A DNA stretch of 64,000 nt from Rhizocola hellebori (GTDB lineage Bacteria > Actinomycetota > Actinomycetes > Mycobacteriales > Micromonosporaceae). The notes beneath the pieces are model-generated. The model had not been told where the DNA came from. It ran no database searches and saw only the letters and a list, made by a program, of their open reading frames with translations. The translations under genes were made by a program, and so were the position numbers. Each line of letters starts with the position of its first letter. Within the stretch, counting starts at the first letter, position 1. Positions 37,239-45,437 of the stretch are shown here, in pieces. The stretch spans positions 144,562 through 208,561 of the forward strand of contig NZ_BONY01000007.1 of NCBI RefSeq assembly GCF_016862955.1. Direction: 5' to 3'.

Positions 37239-37961
37239 TCAGCGCTCGACGTCAACGGCCGCAAGCTGCTCCTTTTGTTGCTGGTAGTAGCGGGTCATCG
37301 CGTGGTTGGCCTTCTGCGTGCCTTCCACCGCTGCGGTGAAGCGCTCCAGCCGCTGCCCTGGCACCACTGAGAGCATATGGTCGTCGGCGACCTCGGTGAA
37401 GGTGCGCATTCCTGTGCAGCCAAAAGACATCGTGGGCACCGCATCCGCCGATGCCAGCGGCAGGGCAGCACACGCGGGCCGTCCGGTGACCGCCGTTGAG
37501 CCGGCTGCCCAACTTGCCGTACCTGCAGCCTCGTTGAACAGCATGGCCTGCTTAGGTGACAGCCACATCAGCACCAGATCGGGCGGGAGGGGATGCTGCG
37601 CGAGCGGACCATAAACGATGCCGTTGCTTGGACCGGCCATGGACGGCACTTTGTCAGCCTCGATCGGGTCCAAATAGGAGCACTCACACATCATGGTGAC
37701 GATGTCGCCCAGCGTGCGATAGGTCTCCGCCGGAAGGTCGAAGCCCATCACCATCGCCCCTAGTGCGCAGTTCAGGTGCGCGACGGCGGAGGCGAAGAAG
37801 GTTCCGTGTTCGGCGTCGCGCCAGAAGCTGCATGCGGATGGGCGCGGTTGGGCTGCTGCAGGGAGACCGTCTGGTGCGCTGTCGACAAAGGTCAGCGCGA
37901 TCGGGGCGGACCCCAGATCTAGTGCAGAGATCAGGCGTTGGGCGATGACGTGGTGTCTCAT
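37239..37961 (-). CDS. DUF169 protein, copy 2 (last gene of the HgcAB-like operon)
   Basis: 240 residues from ATG at 37961, with AGAAGG upstream (a GTG at 37985 overlapping the ATPase stop is possible). Family features: APIALTFV, SACSFWRDAEHGTFFA, HLNCALGAMVMGFDL, MCECSYLDPIEADKVP, GRPACAALP, FGCTGMRTFTEV. More divergent from copies 1 and 3 than they are from each other. It begins 20 bases after the P1B ATPase stop, making a co-transcribed set with the corrinoid protein. DUF169 function is unknown; the conserved Cys residues suggest metal binding. Confidence 0.9.
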   Translation of the reverse strand: MRHHVIAQRLISALDLGSAPIALTFVDSAPDGLPAAAQPRPSACSFWRDAEHGTFFASAVAHLNCALGAMVMGFDLPAETYRTLGDIVTMMCECSYLDPIEADKVPSMAGPSNGIVYGPLAQHPLPPDLVLMWLSPKQAMLFNEAAGTASWAAGSTAVTGRPACAALPLASADAVPTMSFGCTGMRTFTEVADDHMLSVVPGQRLERFTAAVEGTQKANHAMTRYYQQQKEQLAAVDVER

Positions 37962-37981
37962 CTGACCTTCTAGGGAGACGA

Positions 37982-39949
37982 TCACACCGGCTCGCTGCCG
38001 GGGACCTTAGGGTTGTATCGAAGCACCGTTGCCGAGTTGAGCACGACTGAGATGAAGCTGGCAGCGTGGAAGAGTACTGCGGTCCCGGGCGAGATGAGCC
38101 CGAACAGCGCCAGGATCAGGCCGCCGATGTTGTAGGCGGTCGCAAACAGAATGTTGAGCCGGATGGTGGAGATACCCCTACGCGCGAGCTTCATCGCAGC
38201 AAGGACTCGGTTGAGGTTGTCGCCGTGCACCACCACGTCGGCTGCCAGCGCGCTCACTTCGGCGCCCGCCGTCACCATGGCTATGCCGACATCAGCGGCG
38301 GCAAGCGCGGTGGCATCGTTGATGCCGTCGCCGACCATGGCGACGGTGTGACCTTCGCGTTGCCGCATCTGCACCTGATCGAGCTTGGCCTGAGGTGTGG
38401 CCTGTGCGCGGTAGGCGATGCCCAGTTGCTGTGCAACGGCGCGGGCTGGGTCGTCGCGGTCGCCGGTGATCATGACGATCTGTTTCACCCCAAGGCGTTT
38501 CAGCCCGGCGATGACCTCGCTCGCCTCGCGGCGCGGCTCGGCGAGGAAGCCGAGCAGGCCGATGATGACACCGTCCCTGATCAGATAGGCGATGGTGCGG
38601 CCCTCGGCTTCACGCCGCAGCGCAATCTCACGCACAATGCCGGTGATGGTGACACCGATCTGATCCAGATAACGTTCGTTGCCGACGACGAGAGAGTGCT
38701 GCTGGAACGTGGCTTTGACACCGTGCCCCGCGGCCAGTTCGAACGCGTCCGGGTCAGGCACCACCATGCCCTGCGCCTCAGCGGTTGTGACCACCGCACG
38801 CGCTAGCGGATGGCTGGACTGCTTTTCGGCGATTGCCGCCAGCTGCAAGACCTCCGCGTCGGTATAGCCGAACCCGTCGATGGCATTGAGTGCCGGGGTA
38901 GATGAGGTCAGGGTCCCGGTTTTGTCGAGCAGCACGATGCTCGCGCGACTGGCGGCCTCGAGACTGGCCGCCCCCTTGACCACGATGCCGCGCCGGGCGG
39001 CGTTGCCGACCGTGGCGATGATGGCCAGTGGGGTGGAAGCCGCGAACGCGCAAGGCGTGATGACGAGCAGGATGGTCGCCACCCGCTCCAGGGAGCCGGT
39101 CAGCAGTCCAGCGACCGCGGCCACGAGCAGGACCAGCGGCAGGAACCACAGCAGGAACAGATCCACCGTGCGCTTGGCCGGGATGTGCTCGCGTTGTGCC
39201 TTACGCATGAGCGCGACTATGCGTGCCACAGTGTTCTGGTCGGCGGTTTTGGCCGTGCGGATCTGGATGGCGCCTTGCAGGTTGTAGGTTCCGGCAAACA
39301 CTTCCTCGCCTATGCCGCGCTCGGCAGGCACAGCTTCGCCGGTGAGCATCGACTCGTCGATGGTGGTGGCGCCGGTGAGGATCACGCCGTCGACGGGCAT
39401 GCGCTCACCAGGATGCACGATGACCGTCTGTCCGATCTGGACATGTTCGACCGGAACAAGTTGCGTCTTGTCGCCGGGGATGGCCACGCGGGCCTGGCGG
39501 GGTACCAATTTGAGAAGCGCCTCCACGGCGGATCGCGCGTGCCGGCCAGTCCAGGCCATCAGAGTCTCGCCGACCCAAAGGATGAACACCACCCACGATG
39601 CGTACCAATATTCGCCCTCATAGACGACGGCGACGAGCGCGATCGTGATGAACACTTCGGTGTTCAGCTTGTTGCGTAGCTTGACTTCCGTGCTGACCAG
39701 AGTCTTGAGCGCGATCCAGAACATCGGGTAACCCAGCGTCAGCCCGACTACCCCGATGACGACCGCGACATCTGTCCAGGGTGGACGGTCGATGAAGAGG
39801 TTGATGATCGCGCCAGAGATCATGCATGCGGCTGAGGCGACCAGGAAGCGGAGGTTGCGCTTGAGCAAGCGTTCCTGGCTCAGATCAGCCTCGCCGAAGA
39901 GTCCTGCGGTCGAGGGTTCTGTCGCGACAGGTGTAGCGGTGGCGGACAT
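37982..39949 (-). CDS. P1B-type heavy-metal ATPase, TPC motif, no N-terminal HMA domain
   Basis: 655 residues. P-type features: TGEAVP, phosphorylated Asp342 in LDKTGTLT, SSHPLA (His380), MITGDRDDPA, MVGDGINDATALAAADVGIAM. The membrane metal site that is CPC in most copper or zinc pumps reads TPC (298-300, VITPCAFA). There is no N-terminal HMA or His-rich metal-binding domain. The metal cannot be read from this; TPC is found in less-studied P1B groups. It follows the HgcAB-like gene by 18 bases and precedes DUF169 copy 2, so it likely exports or loads the metal these proteins handle. Confidence 0.92.
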   Translation of the reverse strand: MSATATPVATEPSTAGLFGEADLSQERLLKRNLRFLVASAACMISGAIINLFIDRPPWTDVAVVIGVVGLTLGYPMFWIALKTLVSTEVKLRNKLNTEVFITIALVAVVYEGEYWYASWVVFILWVGETLMAWTGRHARSAVEALLKLVPRQARVAIPGDKTQLVPVEHVQIGQTVIVHPGERMPVDGVILTGATTIDESMLTGEAVPAERGIGEEVFAGTYNLQGAIQIRTAKTADQNTVARIVALMRKAQREHIPAKRTVDLFLLWFLPLVLLVAAVAGLLTGSLERVATILLVITPCAFAASTPLAIIATVGNAARRGIVVKGAASLEAASRASIVLLDKTGTLTSSTPALNAIDGFGYTDAEVLQLAAIAEKQSSHPLARAVVTTAEAQGMVVPDPDAFELAAGHGVKATFQQHSLVVGNERYLDQIGVTITGIVREIALRREAEGRTIAYLIRDGVIIGLLGFLAEPRREASEVIAGLKRLGVKQIVMITGDRDDPARAVAQQLGIAYRAQATPQAKLDQVQMRQREGHTVAMVGDGINDATALAAADVGIAMVTAGAEVSALAADVVVHGDNLNRVLAAMKLARRGISTIRLNILFATAYNIGGLILALFGLISPGTAVLFHAASFISVVLNSATVLRYNPKVPGSEPV

Positions 39950-39967
39950 GGCTTGACCGAACCTTCC

Positions 39968-41023
39968 TTAGGAGATTGCATCCACCGGGCACTGCTGAAC
40001 ACACGCGTAACAACTCAGGCAGCCCTGCGGGTCGAAGAGTGTTGCTTTGTGGTTGTCTTTGAGGCTCATCGCGCCTTTGGGGCAAACCTTGACGCAGATG
40101 TCGCAGCCATCGATGCACTTCGGCTCATCAACCACTGGCAGGAATCCTGCTGGGGCGAGCGTGGCGGGGTACAGGAAACATAGCAATTGCTGCTTGCACA
40201 CATCGGTCGGCGACCAGCTCGGGAAGTCGATCGCGACGAGGACGCCCATGGCGGCAATGGTGACCGTCCAAAAAATAACGCCCCACAGGTTCACGTCGGC
40301 AAGCCGCGCCAGAGCGCCGGACGCCGCGCCAAGCATCACTGCGAGCGGAATTCCTTGCGGCAGGCCAGGTTGAGCCGGCATACGTGGGTACACCAAAGCG
40401 AAAAGCACCGACAGCACATACGACAGGCCAGCGATAGCCAGACCGGCCCGCCATCCCATGATGAGCCCGGCCGGGACTCCCAATATGACGGCTGGCCACA
40501 GGCCCGCTCCGACACCCATCTCGACACGACGGCGCCACGGGAAGCTCACCACGTCGGCAACAAGCCGCGGGAAGCTCTGTTCCAACCACTGCGGCAGATC
40601 GTCGATCTCGATGGGCCCGAACACGACTCGCCAACCGGTGCGGTGGCGGACTTCTTTGACATTGACGCCGGGAGCCGCCAGCCGGGGCAGAACGAGCCGG
40701 TGGTGGTCCACGAGCTTGTCTATTCCCGATAGTTTGATCGCTGCCTCGACCTCGTCGGTACCGAAGTGACCGCCCGCCGATGCACACCACACGTTGACTC
40801 CACCGGTCGGTGCGATGAGCAGATAGCAGTCGTAGTTGGCAAGGACCCGGGATACCAGCCGCACGGTGTGATCGAAGTTCGCGGTGACGAACACCGGTGA
40901 GTTGCGGTCCGGGTTGCCGAATGTGCGGAGTCCTGGCTCGACCGGGAACGGGAACGACCGGAATATCAGCTGCGCGGCGGACCGCAGCCCGCCGGTGATC
41001 AGGCTGCTGCTTGCTGCAGGCAT
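39968..41023 (-). CDS. Fused HgcA-HgcB-like protein: corrinoid domain, membrane domain, two [4Fe-4S] sites
   Basis: 351 residues from ATG at 41023 (GAGGGG upstream, 25-base overlap with the methyltransferase gene). Residues 40-150 are the HgcA/CdhD-type corrinoid-binding domain: SPVFVTANFDHTV, then the cap-helix signature NVWCASAGGHF (77-87), whose Cys80 in HgcA ligates cobalt, then VLPRLAAPGVNVKEV and GWRVVFGPIEIDDLP, all positions typical of HgcA. HgcA has NVWCAAGK; here Lys is Gly. Residues 166-268 give about four membrane helices as in HgcA. Residues 300-348 are a double [4Fe-4S] ferredoxin like HgcB: CIDGCDICVKVCP and CLSCYACVQQCP. HgcB's C-terminal Cys pair is absent. Fused HgcAB-like proteins occur in other genomes and are not proved methylators. 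Confidence 0.9.
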   Translation of the reverse strand: MPAASSSLITGGLRSAAQLIFRSFPFPVEPGLRTFGNPDRNSPVFVTANFDHTVRLVSRVLANYDCYLLIAPTGGVNVWCASAGGHFGTDEVEAAIKLSGIDKLVDHHRLVLPRLAAPGVNVKEVRHRTGWRVVFGPIEIDDLPQWLEQSFPRLVADVVSFPWRRRVEMGVGAGLWPAVILGVPAGLIMGWRAGLAIAGLSYVLSVLFALVYPRMPAQPGLPQGIPLAVMLGAASGALARLADVNLWGVIFWTVTIAAMGVLVAIDFPSWSPTDVCKQQLLCFLYPATLAPAGFLPVVDEPKCIDGCDICVKVCPKGAMSLKDNHKATLFDPQGCLSCYACVQQCPVDAIS

Positions 41024-41673
41024 TTGCTGCCCCTCACGATGTGAAACGAGCCGCCATGAAACGACTCGACCCCAACGTGTTCCAGCCCGCGCTGGCCGAG
41101 CTTCTCGGCGAGGTCCTCCGTGTGATGGGTGGTGGTCTGGGTGACCGCATACGTGAGCGCCATCAGGGGTAGGCGCTGTAGCTGATACCACAACCGGCTC
41201 AGCCTTGCGGCCGGGGCGACCTCGTCTGCGACTATGAGCGTGCCGCCGGGGCGAAGGAGCCGGTACGCCTCATCGAGAGCGAACCGCTCCTCGGCCTTGC
41301 TGAGCTCGCTGAGGACCAGGCAGCACACCACGAAATCGAAGCTGCGGCCGGCGAGTACCCGATCCAGACCGGTGATGTTCAGCTCATGCAGCTCCAACCG
41401 GCCCGTGCCCAGCTCGGGAGCAAGCTTGCGTCGGGCAACGTCAAGCATCTGCTTGGAGCGATCGACACCGGTGACGGTGCACCGGCGGGCGAGCAGCAAA
41501 CTGGTGACAGCCCCTGTTCCACAACCGATTTCAAGGACCTCGCTACCTTCGTTGACGCGGTCTGCAACCTGGCGGTAGAGCCGGCCGATCCGCCCGAGAC
41601 TGATCATCCTCATACCGAGGTCATAACGTCCTGCGCTGGTCTCCAGCAGCTTCATAAATACGAACGAGGACAC
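40999..41673 (-). CDS. SAM-dependent class I methyltransferase next to the corrinoid protein
   Basis: 224 residues. Motif I VLEIGCGTGAV (47-55), acidic residue after motif II in VTGVDRSKQML, FDFVVCCLVLSEL, LLRPGGTLIVADEV. UbiE-like overall. The product ends CLQQAAA and its last codons encode the start of the HgcAB-like gene, so the two are translated together. HgcA takes a methyl group onto cobalt; here this enzyme could be the donor partner, or it could methylate a small molecule. From memory, NCBI uses the name corrinoid protein-associated methyltransferase (CpaM) for such neighbours. Confidence 0.88.
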   Translation of the reverse strand: MSSFVFMKLLETSAGRYDLGMRMISLGRIGRLYRQVADRVNEGSEVLEIGCGTGAVTSLLLARRCTVTGVDRSKQMLDVARRKLAPELGTGRLELHELNITGLDRVLAGRSFDFVVCCLVLSELSKAEERFALDEAYRLLRPGGTLIVADEVAPAARLSRLWYQLQRLPLMALTYAVTQTTTHHTEDLAEKLGQRGLEHVGVESFHGGSFHIVRGSKCLQQAAA

Positions 41674-41679
41674 AAGAAA

Positions 41680-42177
41680 TCACCCGGCTCGGCTTGTTGA
41701 GGCAGCATCTACGCTCTCTGGTGTCGGTGCGGCACAGCAGTCTTGGGTGCATCCTTCGAGGCACTGCTGGCCCGGCGGGGCTGGCGGTGGGCCAAACGCC
41801 CGCAGGCAGAGCGTGACCGCGACTGCCGTCGCCGGGAGGATCGGATATCCCAACGCACCCACCATCAACAAGACTGCGCCGGCTACCAGCTGCCATGGCA
41901 CCCTGCGGGTCGCAAGCAGCTGGCGGGCATATCCCAGCAACATGGGGGCGCCGAACAGGACAGCGATCCAAAGAACTCGAAGCGCGGCCAGCCTGGCGGT
42001 GGTGGACTGCGTGATAACAGGTGCCAGGAGCCCGGCGAGGGTCAACAACGCACTCGCCAGCGCGCTGAATTTGACCAACGTTCGCCGCCTTCGATTGCCG
42101 AGCTCGACGCTTTCCGCAAAGGTGCGCGGCACCTCATCGGGACCGCAGCACCCCGGGTCGTATCTCCTGCCCATCAT
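41680..42177 (-). CDS. Cys-rich small membrane protein heading the HgcAB-like operon
   Basis: 165 residues. N-terminal YDPGCCGPDEV, three or four membrane segments (FSALASALLTLAGLLAPVI, LRVLWIAVLFGAPMLLGY, LVAGAVLLMVGALGYPI, ATAVAVTLCLRAF), and a cytosolic-looking tail CLEGCTQDCCAAP. Cys pairs at both ends suit soft-metal capture and transfer, as in MerT/MerC-type carriers, but I find no named family. GAGAGGG before ATG. The methyltransferase gene begins six bases after its stop. Confidence 0.75.
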   Translation of the reverse strand: MMGRRYDPGCCGPDEVPRTFAESVELGNRRRRTLVKFSALASALLTLAGLLAPVITQSTTARLAALRVLWIAVLFGAPMLLGYARQLLATRRVPWQLVAGAVLLMVGALGYPILPATAVAVTLCLRAFGPPPAPPGQQCLEGCTQDCCAAPTPESVDAASTSRAG

Positions 42178-42384
42178 TGGCCCTCTCGATACAGGCGTCG
42201 CACAAATCGACTTACATCACCAGTCTCTGTGCACAACTTGTCCCATGTCAATAGGATGTATCTTAAAAAGCAGATACGTTTTTTGGAACGTCCTGACCTG
42301 CGAGATGTCCTGCTTGTCGGTGGTTGCAACGCCCGTAGGCCCGCCTGCCACGGGGGATGACAGACGGGCCGACGAGCGGCGCTT
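42178..42384 (-). promoter_or_regulatory. Promoter region of the HgcAB-like operon
   Basis: Contains an inverted repeat GTATCT (42258-42263) / AGATAC (42272-42277) with an 8-base AT-rich centre, followed on the minus strand by TTGACA (42251-42246), a possible -35 element; no good -10 stands out. The shared CCGGATA-type operator is not seen. GGCCCG (42338) pairs with CGGGCC (42370) in a loose hairpin that may end the upstream gene. Confidence 0.4.
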
Positions 42385-42885
42385 TCAGCGCGCGAACGCG
42401 CCTGGGCGCAGCAACCGAAACAACACAATGCCGGTGATGATCAAGGTGACTATCTTGAATTCCAGCCCGTACAGCGGCAGCGAGGCGGCGAAAAACGTGG
42501 TGCCCAATGTCGCCAGCAGCGGCAGCGGGCAGCCGGGGCAGGCGAAGGCGCTAAAGCCCAGCAGCAGCCCGCCGCCGACCGTGCAAACACCGGATCTTGC
42601 GGCCGCGCGGCGGGCCTTGAGAAGCCGGAAGCTCTGCACCATGAGAACCGCCGCGGTGACCGCCAGCAAGACGTTGAGCACGATCATCCCGGTTAAGTAC
42701 GGGAGCCCGAAGTACTCGGTGTACCCACTGAACGTGCCCAGTTTCGTGGTGGTCAGGTCTGCTTCGCGCCCACCCTCGCGCATATCGAACCACATGTAGA
42801 GGCCGAATATCACGACGCTGAGTGTGAGAACGCTCCGCGTACGAAGGATCGGCAAGAGCCGGGACCACCGGCCGCCAGGCGTCAT
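42385..42885 (-). CDS. Membrane protein with CPGCP motif
   Basis: 166 residues from ATG at 42885, AAAGGAGG upstream. Four to five membrane segments; the third region reads GFSAFACPGCPLPLLATLG, a Cys-Pro-Gly-Cys-Pro motif at or in the membrane that could bind a soft metal or act in thiol exchange. I do not know the family. It follows the haloperoxidase-like gene by 46 bases on the same strand. Confidence 0.72.
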   Translation of the reverse strand: MTPGGRWSRLLPILRTRSVLTLSVVIFGLYMWFDMREGGREADLTTTKLGTFSGYTEYFGLPYLTGMIVLNVLLAVTAAVLMVQSFRLLKARRAAARSGVCTVGGGLLLGFSAFACPGCPLPLLATLGTTFFAASLPLYGLEFKIVTLIITGIVLFRLLRPGAFAR

Positions 42886-42931
42886 CGTGCCAACCTCCTT
42901 TCTCATTGCCGCTCCGTGTCGCGGTGTCCGC

Positions 42932-44440
42932 TCAACCCAGCCCGAGGAAGTACAGCTGACACTTGAGCCACACCTGTGTGGCCACCAGCCGGCCCAAGGA
43001 CGCGCCAGTGGTGATGTCGTCGCGGTAGTGAACTCCACCCCAGAGGCGCGACAGCCCGGTGTCGTCGGCCATGGCGGAGTACGTTGCATAGTTGAGTAGG
43101 ACATCATTTGCTGGTGCGAAGCCAGGTTCGGCCACCGATGACAAGGCTGGGACCGTGACAGTGAAGCCGAAGTAGTCGCTTCCCTTGAACAACTTCATGG
43201 TTTCGGCCCAGGCCGCAGAGAAGGTGGTGTGCCCCGAGTTGAAGGCCGGGAACGGTGGGGTCGGGAAATGCCGTGGTTTGTAGGGGTGCCATGTGCCACC
43301 ATCGATGAGCTGGGTGCCCAGGCCGGGGCCTGCCCAGGCGCTCACTTGCTGGCCGTTGAACAGCCTGCGGATCCCGCTGATGGGCCGGACAGAGGTGAAA
43401 GCGCGCTTGTTGTCCCAGACGGCGATGCTTGAGTCGAACATCGCGTTGGTCACAGCGAAGAACAGCTTGACGTCCTGGTCCAGGGTGTGCTGGTCGCGTG
43501 CCGACACGAACTGCACGAACTCGCATAGATGCGAGGGTGGCGGCGGTTGAACCGTGTTCGGGCCGTCGGGCCAGTACGAGACAACGGCCTTTTGGCGATC
43601 GGTGAGGTTGGCGCTCAGCGACAGGATGTCGAGAGCCTGGTCGATGTAAGCCTGCGTGCCGAACTGGGCCGGGGGAACCAGGGACCGGTTTATCGAACCG
43701 GACGCCATCGCGAACGGCACCACCTGCCCCCAGTACGGCCCTCGATACGACTGCGTCACCGTCTGGCCGAACAGGTCCACGTAAGTCAGCGGCTGCCAAT
43801 GGCTTGGGTCGGACAGCGCCGCCGGGTTGAACGGGGCATTGACCACCATCGGCTGGTTGAGAGGTAGGTAGCCGGTGTAATCCTCGTAGGCGCCGGCGGC
43901 CAGGTTGCCCAGCTGGTTGGATCCATCGTTGTGGCGGTATGCCAGCAGCCCTGCGGCCGCGGTGACGCCCACGCCTGCGGGTGAGGTGGTGTCGGTGGGG
44001 TTGAGTGCAGGGTTATAGCCGAGGGACTGCATGAAGGCGTCGAATATCGGCTTCCGAGCCGGGTAGAGGTCGACGCAGGTTCGGTAGGCCGCGTAACTCA
44101 TCGCCTGGGTTCTGTTAGCGGCGGTCCGCTCCAGCAACGGGCGACGGAGCGCTCCGCCATACCGCGTGCCCGCGGCCAGCGTGTCGTAAGCCGCCCACGC
44201 GTCGTACATGGCGGTGTGCACGATGGCTAACGAGCGGGCCCACGGTCCAGGGCCAGCAGGATCCTGGCGGACGGCGTCGTTCACCTGCTTGTTCCAGCGC
44301 ACAACTATGGTCTCGCCCGCCGCTGCCGCCGGTCGGGGGGTGGCAATCGCCCCGCCGACGGCTCCCACGCCGAGCGCCGCTAGGGCAGCGCCGGAACCCT
44401 TTAACAGGTTCCGGCGGCTGACCGAGTCAGGGGTTGACAT
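42932..44440 (-). CDS. TAT-exported vanadium haloperoxidase / PAP2-like protein
   Basis: 502 residues. Twin-arginine signal: SVSRRNLLKGSGAALAALGVGAVGGAIATPRPAAA. The vanadate/phosphate-binding motifs of the haloperoxidase-PAP2 family appear in order: KRAFTSVRPISG (Lys-x6-Arg-Pro), FPAFNSGHTTFSAAWAE (SGH), and GVHYRDDITTGASLG (His and Asp). Likely acts outside the membrane as a halide-oxidising or phosphatase-like enzyme. Its start lies inside the 3' end of the exported protein gene upstream. Link to mercury is unknown; haloperoxidases can act on natural products. Confidence 0.85.
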   Translation of the reverse strand: MSTPDSVSRRNLLKGSGAALAALGVGAVGGAIATPRPAAAAGETIVVRWNKQVNDAVRQDPAGPGPWARSLAIVHTAMYDAWAAYDTLAAGTRYGGALRRPLLERTAANRTQAMSYAAYRTCVDLYPARKPIFDAFMQSLGYNPALNPTDTTSPAGVGVTAAAGLLAYRHNDGSNQLGNLAAGAYEDYTGYLPLNQPMVVNAPFNPAALSDPSHWQPLTYVDLFGQTVTQSYRGPYWGQVVPFAMASGSINRSLVPPAQFGTQAYIDQALDILSLSANLTDRQKAVVSYWPDGPNTVQPPPPSHLCEFVQFVSARDQHTLDQDVKLFFAVTNAMFDSSIAVWDNKRAFTSVRPISGIRRLFNGQQVSAWAGPGLGTQLIDGGTWHPYKPRHFPTPPFPAFNSGHTTFSAAWAETMKLFKGSDYFGFTVTVPALSSVAEPGFAPANDVLLNYATYSAMADDTGLSRLWGGVHYRDDITTGASLGRLVATQVWLKCQLYFLGLG

Positions 44441-45023
44441 TGATGCCGCCCAGGTAGACCCGTGGACCGAGCAGGCCCTGCGTGCCCGAGAGCAGCGCTC
44501 CGCCGAACATCTTCCAGTCCGAGCGGAAGGTCGATTGTGTGGAGATCGCGGTGAGCAGGCCGCCGTTCCACAGCGGCGTGGTGTAGTGCATCTCGAACCG
44601 GTCGGCCGTTACTCCCCGGTTATCGATGCCGATCGCGGCGAAGTCATGCTCGATGTCTTCCAGAATGATGCCTGTGAGCAGCATCGTGATGGATCGCATC
44701 CGGCCCTGGGCGGTGATCGTCCGCGCCGAGCGGTTGACGACGTAGGACAGGGATCCCACCGAGAACATCTCCATCGCGAACGAGCCGATCACTCCCGGGA
44801 TCGAGCCCGTCGTTCCGACCGCACATGTGGTCAGCACCGGATTCAGGTTGAACGGCGACGGGTGAAATGCTGTCGACATGTCCGCGTACATCCCGGCGCC
44901 GTAGTCGCCGAAGTTGGGTTCACTGGCGGCCGCAGCTTGCCCGGTCGCGGCCAGCACGGTGGGGACTGCGGCGGCGAGCGCCGCCCCGAGCGTGACGTTC
45001 TTTAGCACGTCTCGACGTTCCAT
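44427..45023 (-). CDS. Exported protein of unknown family (paralogue of 33857)
   Basis: 198 residues from ATG at 45023 (AAAGGTG upstream). Signal peptide MERRDVLKNVTLGAALAAAVPTVLAATGQAAA, with RRDVLK resembling a TAT signal. The mature protein shares ITAQGRMRSITM and LEDIEHDFAAIGID with the unsignalled protein at 33857. The overlap with the haloperoxidase-like gene implies coupling; a cofactor or partner role is possible. Function unknown. Confidence 0.72.
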   Translation of the reverse strand: MERRDVLKNVTLGAALAAAVPTVLAATGQAAAASEPNFGDYGAGMYADMSTAFHPSPFNLNPVLTTCAVGTTGSIPGVIGSFAMEMFSVGSLSYVVNRSARTITAQGRMRSITMLLTGIILEDIEHDFAAIGIDNRGVTADRFEMHYTTPLWNGGLLTAISTQSTFRSDWKMFGGALLSGTQGLLGPRVYLGGINVNP

Positions 45024-45437
45024 TGTGGACACCTTTCTGAGCCGATCGGAACTTGACTCGGTCACTGTGCATGGGCGCCCATCACGGCCACGCCGCGCTG
45101 GCGTGACAACGCCGTCGCGTGCGCGTTACGACAGTCCTGAAAAGCGCCCGCGGCGCTGCTCATTGCGCCCGACAACCACCGAGCGAATGCCTACGAAACT
45201 TTGACGGTCGCTATAGGACGCCTCGCAGCCGGTGGGTCATTCTGTTGTGGTACCGATGGTCCACTCCGCTGACCGGCCGGATTGCTCGGCGTCATAGTCC
45301 GCTGGATGCAGGCCCGATCATGGCGCACCGGTGCCTGCGTCAAAGAAGGAGGGATTTCGCTCAACCCGCAAGCTACGGCTCGGTAAAGTGCGATCCAAAA
45401 GTCCGGTAGGTGCATGAGATGGGCGGGAGGGCGCGGT
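45024..45437. other. Divergent promoter region
   Basis: About 400 bases between the exported-protein gene (minus) and the GntR gene (plus). No clear copy of the shared operator and no supported gene. A regulatory site for the adjacent GntR protein is plausible but not identified. Confidence 0.4.

Noticed and set aside
39968..40120. Plain ferredoxin gene separate from the corrinoid protein
   Set aside because: The frame is continuous from the corrinoid domain through the membrane domain to the iron-sulfur motifs, so one fused protein is encoded.
41024..41191. Longer start of the HgcAB-like protein with a His-rich leader (HVCGHPDHHPSHGG)
   Set aside because: It lies wholly inside the methyltransferase gene in another frame; the ATG at 41023 has a good RBS. 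The His-rich leader is most likely a chance reading.
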